From positions 2,058,137-2,122,136 of the forward strand of contig CM030934.1 of NCBI GenBank assembly GCA_018136815.1: a stretch of 64,000 nt of DNA, given 5' to 3'. The translations under genes were made by a program, and so were the position numbers. Origin of the DNA: Isochrysis galbana (taxonomy: Eukaryota; Haptophyta; Isochrysidales; Isochrysidaceae). Shown one piece after another: positions 60,927-64,000 of this stretch. Each line of letters starts with the position of its first letter. Position 1 is the first letter of the stretch. Below the pieces are notes generated by a model. It made no database searches. It was not told the origin of the DNA and was given only the letters and a program-made list of their open reading frames with translations.

Positions 60927-62106
60927 AGTTGATCTCACCATCACCTCTGCTTGACTGCTGCTCCGCGCACCATTTGAAGAGGCGTATTCCTCTTCATCCT
61001 GGGCTGAGGCGTGTTCCTATCCATGCTTGTGGCGCGGCTCCTCGCTGCCGGCCTTTGCGCTGACCTGCGCATGCCCTCACCGCTGAGCTCGGTACACTGC
61101 CACGGACGCGTCACTTGTGGGCAACGCTTGCACGCTGTACTGCCATCCCGCTCCGATGGCCGCTAAGCCGCCGCCCGCTCGTGCGAGCAATCCGTGGCAT
61201 GGCGACCCCTTTGTGCACAATGGAATGCTGGCGTGATCGGCTCTGGCGCTTCACGGTTCTCCTTCTTGAATGGAGGCGTGCTGCGTGGTTGTGCGTCGTA
61301 TCCTGGCGCTACCGGCATTCCCTGCGTGTGCGTAGTTCCACACTGGCATCAGGCCCTAGAGTGAGATGTGCGTGGATAGGTGGTGTTGCAGCGGGTCGTC
61401 TCAATTCTCTGTGCCGCGTACGTCGTCCTTATCTTTTGCTGCCGACAAGTAATATACTCAACTCGCACAGGAGATGGCCACTCTGCCTTCTCTCTCTCCC
61501 GGCTCCCCCTCATGAGTCAATGTGGAAGGGAAATTGTACCATCTACGGCCCTAGATAGAGAAGGAGGAGGAATGGAGGAAGAAGGAGGCGCTAGCGAGTG
61601 TCGCATCCGCGATCGACTCCCTACGTGCTTCTAATTACTGACCGACCGGCGTGACCCGCGCTCTTTCCATAAGAACCTTTCCCGCCGCGGTTCCTCCTGG
61701 CTGTCTCGCGTGCTTTGCACGACGTTTGTCTCCTTGCACAATGCCATCGCCTGAGTCCCTCCTTTTCCTTTTGCTCTTGCGTTGGTCCCGTTCGCGCTTT
61801 CCTCCCCCCCACCCCCGCGCTAGCCCTCGTCCTCGTTGTAGGTGCTCTCGTTCATCAGTGTTTTCATTTAGCAATAGGTGTTCTACGATTCCCTCCTTAC
61901 CTTCTACTTATTCATTCTTCGCGCGTAACGCGTAACTGTCGATTCGCAATCGGATAGTTCGTAGGGCCAGGTAAATGCACTTTTACAATTTTTTTCAAGT
62001 TTTGGTGGCTGCTCGAGCTCGTCAGAAATTTGAAATTTGGGCCCTCTCTACAAGTGGGCTGCAAGTTTGGGGGCGCGGCGCCCTCTCTCTAATAGTATAA
62101 CCCCAT
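60927..62106. other. Intergenic region after bS20
   Basis: No supported gene. AGAGGCGTATTCCTCTTC and GAGGCGTGTTCCTATCC near 60979-61020 form a short repeat in the 3' region of bS20. The rest shows only short Arg/Ser-rich frames. Confidence 0.45.
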
Positions 62107-62600
62107 AACTAAGTTTATACTTGGTTGCCCCATGGGGGGGCACGAGCCCCCCCCTCTCTCCACTCCTCCCCTGCCATGGGGGAGGAACCACCCATCCTCC
62201 TGGCACGCCTGATGGCTTGCCAGGAGGCCACTGCCCTACTGACCCACTCCCTTCCCCACAGGCTCGCCCCATTCGCCCATCCTGGCCCCTCGTGGCCAGC
62301 CCATTGCTCCAACCCCCCCTCCCCCCCTGGTCGACAGGCAGACAGGTGCAGATTGGGGGCCCCAGAGGCTCAGGAGCGCCAACGAGGGAGAGGCAGGGGA
62401 GACCAGGGCCCAGTCCCAGCCTCCTCTGCCCCCAGAGCTGGCCTCCATGAGCCTCCATGGGTCGCCAGCAGGCAGCTGCAGGCCTGCCGCAGGCGCGCCA
62501 TCGCGCGTGCCGCAGGAGAGGGGAGAGAGAGCGCGGAGAAGGGGGTGGGCGGAGCGAGAGCTCCGCTCACCGAAAAATAGGTAAGTCCCGCACCTGTTTA
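62107..62600 (+). repeat. Dispersed retroelement-like repeat, long copy
   Basis: The copy starts with the 23-bp AACTAAGTTTATACTTGGTTGCC found before ORF1 at 36348-36370. It goes on with CACGAGCCCCCCCTCTCTCC (as at 28290), a CTGGTCGACAGGCAGACAGG block (as at 28498), and near 62450-62590 the block shared with 54600-54780 and 63730-63900. It therefore joins modules seen separately elsewhere in the window. No ORF in it is convincing. Confidence 0.6.
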
Positions 62601-62822
62601 CAGGATAAGTCGGGGCTGAGACCGCCGCCCACTCGGAGACACAGGAGGAAGGGGGGGAATGATCACCGGGGGGGGGCGCGGGCCACCGGACCATATCTAA
62701 GCCCTTCACCCCTATCCCCCTAGTAGTGCACGGGGGGAGTCGCCTTATGGCGGGGGGAGAAGGGCCGGGGAAGTGGGGGTGTAGAAAGTTTCCTACGTGA
62801 GTAGAAAGTAGAGGGTCCACGG

Positions 62823-62858
62823 CCGCGTGTGCGGTGAGACTATTAAAAGGTTTATTTT
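62823..62858 (-). repeat. Element-end motif, inverted copy
   Basis: The reverse complement reads AATAAACCTTTTAATAGTCTCACCGCACACG, matching the ends at 34163 and 47645. On the plus strand it is followed by TTCTAATAGTATAACCCCTTA, which also occurs as TCTAATAGTATAACCCCATAA at 62086, so an element boundary is repeated about 780 bases apart. Confidence 0.5.
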
Positions 62859-62909
62859 ATTCTAATAGTATAACCCCTTATCTAAGACTAAAACCCCAAA
62901 ATCACCTCT

Positions 62910-63110
62910 CTACGCGGTATAAATAATACCCGTATGGTCACGTTCCCAGCCGACCGAGAAATGCCAAATCGGGCGCTTGCCCGATTCCACTTTGGTGATC
63001 CCCTCGAGGGTGGTCTTGGCGCGCTGTTGATTGCGCCCCTTCCTACAAGTTACGAGTAAAACTCCGCGGCAAACAAGAACGATCGAGCACGAAGACGCAC
63101 GAATTGGCAT
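62910..63110 (-). CDS. Short unrecognised ORF
   Basis: A 66-residue minus-strand frame, reading RKGRNQQRAKTTLEGITKVE and then GKRPIWHFSVGWERDH, has a plausible protein composition but no family I recognise. It lies between repeat copies, so it may be a retroelement remnant. Confidence 0.2.
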   Translation of the reverse strand: MPIRASSCSIVLVCRGVLLVTCRKGRNQQRAKTTLEGITKVESGKRPIWHFSVGWERDHTGIIYTA

Positions 63111-63134
63111 AAGGTCTGAAGTCGATCGCGGATG

Positions 63135-63240
63135 CGACAGATAGCTATCGGGGGATTTTCGCGGTGCCCCCGATAGCTATCGGGGGGGCTGCTGGTGATG
63201 ACCGGAAGAAAATTTTCCCCCAATAGCTCTCGGGGGCCGT
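63135..63240. repeat. Repeated GATAGCTATCGGGGG hairpins
   Basis: AGATAGCTATCGGGGGATTTT, CCCCCGATAGCTATCGGGGG (a 20-base palindrome at 63168-63187) and CCCCCAATAGCTCTCGGGGG follow one another at about 50-base steps. Each can form a hairpin. Confidence 0.7.
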
Positions 63241-63589
63241 TGGCTCCTGGCTCCTGGGGGGTAATATATACATTGCTGTATGTACATGTGCATGGCATTG
63301 TGCATTGTGCAGCAAACGCAGGCGACATGATGGACGACGCAGGTTGTGTTGTCGCTTTCCCTTGCCTTCTGCTCATGCCAGACAACCTATTGTTAAAATA
63401 GGGGGCAATGGGGGCGCTCTGCGCCCCCCTACACCGGGCACTAACTTCCCTCCGGGGGGGCCCGTCAGTCACTCTCACGCCCTGCCTCTTGGCATGGGCT
63501 GAGCACTCAACACCAACACTCTGACCCAGACCCCCAGTGGGCGCGGGTCGAGACTCGCACTCCCAGGCCCACTCGGGCCAGCACTCGTA

Positions 63590-63910
63590 CTCACTCTTCC
63601 CCCCCTCCCCCCTCTCCTAGTCACCAAGCAGACAGAGGCCTGCAGGGGGCACACAGGACCGGCGAGGCACGCGAGGGAGAGGCAGGAGGGGCCAGGGGCT
63701 GAGCCCCAGCCTCCACTGCCCCCTGAGCTGCCTGGCTGGCCCTCTGGGAGCCCCCTCAGGACCCCTGAGAGCAGGTCGTGGCGCGCGCCATGGGCACGCG
63801 CCGCAGGAGAGGGCGAAGAGAGAGTGGAAGAAGGGAGAGCGGAAATCGTCAGTCCCCGGACCGGGGATTCACCGATAACCGCGACCCGTTTACATTAGTA
63901 AACGGGCGGA
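63590..63910 (+). repeat. Dispersed GC-rich repeat, diverged copy
   Basis: Blocks such as CAAGCAGACAGAGGCCTGCAG, CGAGGGAGAGGCAGGAGGGG and GCGCCGCAGGAGAGGGCGAAGAG follow the same order as in 62330-62560. After it CGTTTACATTAGTAAACGGGCGG (63888-63910) forms a hairpin where the other copy has CTGTTTACAGG. Likely the same element family, more diverged. Confidence 0.5.
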
Positions 63911-64000
63911 GTGAGAGGCTGGCGACAGGCGGAAGAACGGAGGGAGCGGCGCAAGGCTTCGACCAGGGATGCCCTCTCAACGTATGGTTCCCCGGGCGCC

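Overview
This is nuclear DNA from a GC-rich unicellular eukaryote, most likely a flagellated alga with a complex (secondary) plastid. Four things point that way. Spliceosomal introns interrupt most genes. A plastid-type ribosomal protein bS20 carries a signal peptide plus transit-like leader. A 2,618-residue adenylate-kinase-9-like protein is of the kind found in cilia. Nucleolar helicase and homeobox genes are also present. Two introns with clear GC-AG borders, and probably a third, together with the bipartite leader, would fit a haptophyte, but I cannot fix the clade from the sequence. Two 100-base runs of N (14380-14479, 32901-33000) are assembly gaps.

Host genes, left to right: AK9/FAP42-like ciliary protein (+, 1889-10021, 3 exons); S15/CocE X-Pro dipeptidyl-peptidase-like hydrolase (-, 14309-11447, 3 exons); plant-like Amidohydro_2 hydrolase lacking a metal-ligand histidine (+, 16706-18073, 2 exons); TauD/CAS-like Fe(II)/2-oxoglutarate dioxygenase (-, 23012-21562, 2 exons); homeobox protein with its homeodomain split by two introns (+, 29774-31117); a one-exon 1,678-residue ADP-ribosyltransferase-ankyrin-Nudix fusion (-, 41801-36765); a VSSRW-motif hypothetical protein (+, 46495-47301); an LDKH-repeat protein and a beta/gamma-crystallin-like ORF (48719-50249); DDX18/Has1 helicase (-, 53861-51294, 9 exons reconstructed here); and plastid bS20 (+, 59916-60926, 2 exons). 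Several lie next to long CT/GA microsatellites.

Between them is a dense layer of decayed mobile DNA: a Harbinger transposase (85-1182); a pogo-like DDE transposase gene split by a hAT element that is itself rearranged (23264-28044); two convergent non-LTR retroelement remnants with CCCH-type ORF1 and an endonuclease (33001-36347); a gag-like ORF headed by a 70-bp-arm palindrome (55254-56744); several 5' ends sharing a start of the form hairpin-ATGGAGCGCGC; and two copies of a foldback-like element with a coiled-coil ORF (19612-20755, 47730-48690).

The genes do not form a pathway, as is usual for a eukaryotic chromosome. The most striking single locus is the ART-ankyrin-Nudix fusion, which joins an ADP-ribose-transferring domain and a Nudix hydrolase domain in one polypeptide. 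No rRNA, tRNA or CRISPR array was seen.
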